Assembly: GCA_016869415.1 (NCBI GenBank)
Contig: VGEI01000193.1
Location: forward strand, 1-6,883
Source of the DNA: Alphaproteobacteria bacterium
Lineage (GTDB): Bacteria > Pseudomonadota > Alphaproteobacteria > CACIAM-22H2
Reading direction: 5' to 3'
DNA length: 6,883 nt
Shown here: in pieces, positions 6,062 through 6,883 of the stretch
Position numbering within the stretch: the stretch's first letter is position 1
How the letters are laid out: each line of letters starts with the position of its first letter
Position numbers and translations under genes: made by a program
The notes under the pieces: generated by a model
Seen by the model: only the letters and a program-made list of their open reading frames with translations
The model's database searches: none
Told to the model about the DNA's origin: nothing

Positions 6062-6832
6062 TCACTCGAAGGCGATCTCGATCGCGCCGAGACCGTCAGC
6101 GGCGAATCGGGCCTTCGTACCTGCGGCGGGGTAGCGTGTCGCGACGAGGCTTCCGCTCATGACGATCATCCCTCGGCGCAGCGGCAGCCCCGCGTGGGCA
6201 AGTTCGCTGGCAAGCCAGCCAAGGGCGTCGAGAGGCGTGCTTTCTCCCTGCCCCGCCGGCGCGCCGTCCCACTCGACCCGTCCGCTGGCGGTATCGAGAG
6301 TCGCCTGCGGCGGATCCTCGACCCATTCGCCGCACGCGATACCGGCGTTCCAGGCATTATCCGCGCACAGGCTGAGCCCCTGGGTCCCGGCGTAGTCTGC
6401 ATGCCGGTCGTCGACAAGTTCGAAGGCCGGACAGGCGGCGCCGACGGCTGCCTGCAATTCGGCGCGAAGATAGGGCTGTTCGCGGCCTGGGAGGTCGGCA
6501 GCGAGACGCAGCGCGATCTCGAATTCGAGGCAGGCGCGCCCGAAATCCGAGATCGCGATCGTCGTCGGGCAGCGATGGACCTGTCCGGCGAAGATCCCGC
6601 CCACGACCGGACGTGGCAGGGCGAGGATGCGGCGCATCGCCGGTGTCGTTACCGCGATCTTCCAGCCGACGATCTCGCCGAGCCGAGGTCGCCGGAGCGC
6701 GTGCAGCCGCCGCTGCACCGCATAGGCCTCTGCGAGGTCGTCTGGCGCGATCTCGCGCGGCAGGTTCTCGTAGCGTCGCCGCTCGCGATGGGCGCGATCG
6801 AGGAATTCGGCCGCGCGGTCCAATTTCTCCAT
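6062..6832 (-). CDS. 2-keto-4-pentenoate hydratase / fumarylacetoacetate hydrolase family protein
   Basis: This is a cytoplasmic metal-dependent enzyme (256 residues; MhpD-type hydratases are about 260-270) of the family that hydrates 2-hydroxypenta-2,4-dienoate or decarboxylates related oxo acids. Motifs in order are GEIVGWKIAVTTPAM (52-66; Lys58), LEFEIALRL with the probable metal ligands Glu103 and Glu105, AFELVDDR with Glu138, CADNAWNAG (156-164), the STPLDALGWLASEL stretch (199-211) and GMIVMSGSLVATRYPA (221-236). All expected acidic ligands are present. GGAGA lies 8 nt upstream of the ATG, which supports this start; the frame is open further upstream to the right edge, but no other ATG lies there. 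It converges on the dehydrogenase and is not part of the transporter operon, though it may serve the same pathway. Substrate specificity is unknown. Confidence 0.9.
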   Translation of the reverse strand: MEKLDRAAEFLDRAHRERRRYENLPREIAPDDLAEAYAVQRRLHALRRPRLGEIVGWKIAVTTPAMRRILALPRPVVGGIFAGQVHRCPTTIAISDFGRACLEFEIALRLAADLPGREQPYLRAELQAAVGAACPAFELVDDRHADYAGTQGLSLCADNAWNAGIACGEWVEDPPQATLDTASGRVEWDGAPAGQGESTPLDALGWLASELAHAGLPLRRGMIVMSGSLVATRYPAAGTKARFAADGLGAIEIAFE

Positions 6833-6840
6833 TGCGACTC

Positions 6841-6845
6841 TCTCC
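6841..6845 (-). promoter_or_regulatory. Shine-Dalgarno of the hydratase-family gene
   Basis: GGAGA on the minus strand lies 8 nt before the ATG at 6832 and supports that start, although the frame stays open to the right edge. The remaining 38 nt to the edge show no clear promoter. They could be leader sequence or the end of an upstream gene outside the window. Confidence 0.6.
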
Positions 6846-6883
6846 AGGGCTCGGTGTTTGGGCGTCGCAAAGAATTGATCGCC

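Overview
The window is very GC-rich, with GC or GG/CC at most third codon positions. The gene families and the twin-arginine signal peptide suit a high-GC alphaproteobacterium (Hyphomicrobiales or Rhodospirillales/Acetobacteraceae type). That placement is inference from style, since there is no taxonomic marker here. No mobile element, CRISPR array, rRNA or tRNA is visible.

Layout. The main unit is a leftward (minus-strand) operon of five genes. It begins at about 4854 with an adducin-like class II aldolase-family protein. Then come a Tat-exported family 1 solute-binding protein, two inner-membrane permeases and an ABC ATPase of the spermidine/putrescine (PotABCD-like) type, ending at 177. 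The operon is tight: 38 nt separate aldolase and binding protein, 16 nt separate binding protein and first permease, and the last three genes are joined by ATGA stop/start overlaps. Past the ATPase, a leftward 53-codon open frame runs off the left edge and may be a small membrane protein. Divergently, across a 200-nt gap with an AT-rich core, lies a rightward GhrA-like D-2-hydroxyacid dehydrogenase (5055-6008). It converges on a leftward 2-keto-4-pentenoate hydratase/fumarylacetoacetate-hydrolase family gene (6062-6832), whose promoter is at or beyond the right edge.

How the genes may work together. The transporter would bring a small solute from the periplasm into the cytoplasm. The aldolase-like protein, the 2-hydroxyacid dehydrogenase and the hydratase/FAH-type enzyme all belong to families acting on small hydroxy or oxo acids, so a carboxylate-type compound is a reasonable guess for the imported substrate. 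The binding-protein family alone would suggest polyamines, and the sequence does not settle the question.

Most unusual points: a perfect 16-bp inverted repeat with a 4-nt loop inside the 5' part of the first permease gene, just downstream of the binding-protein gene; loss of the FucA-type catalytic glutamate in the aldolase homologue; and a Val in place of the third glycine of the dehydrogenase nucleotide-binding loop. The window looks like an accessory catabolic/transport locus of known families. I found no convincing new type of system.
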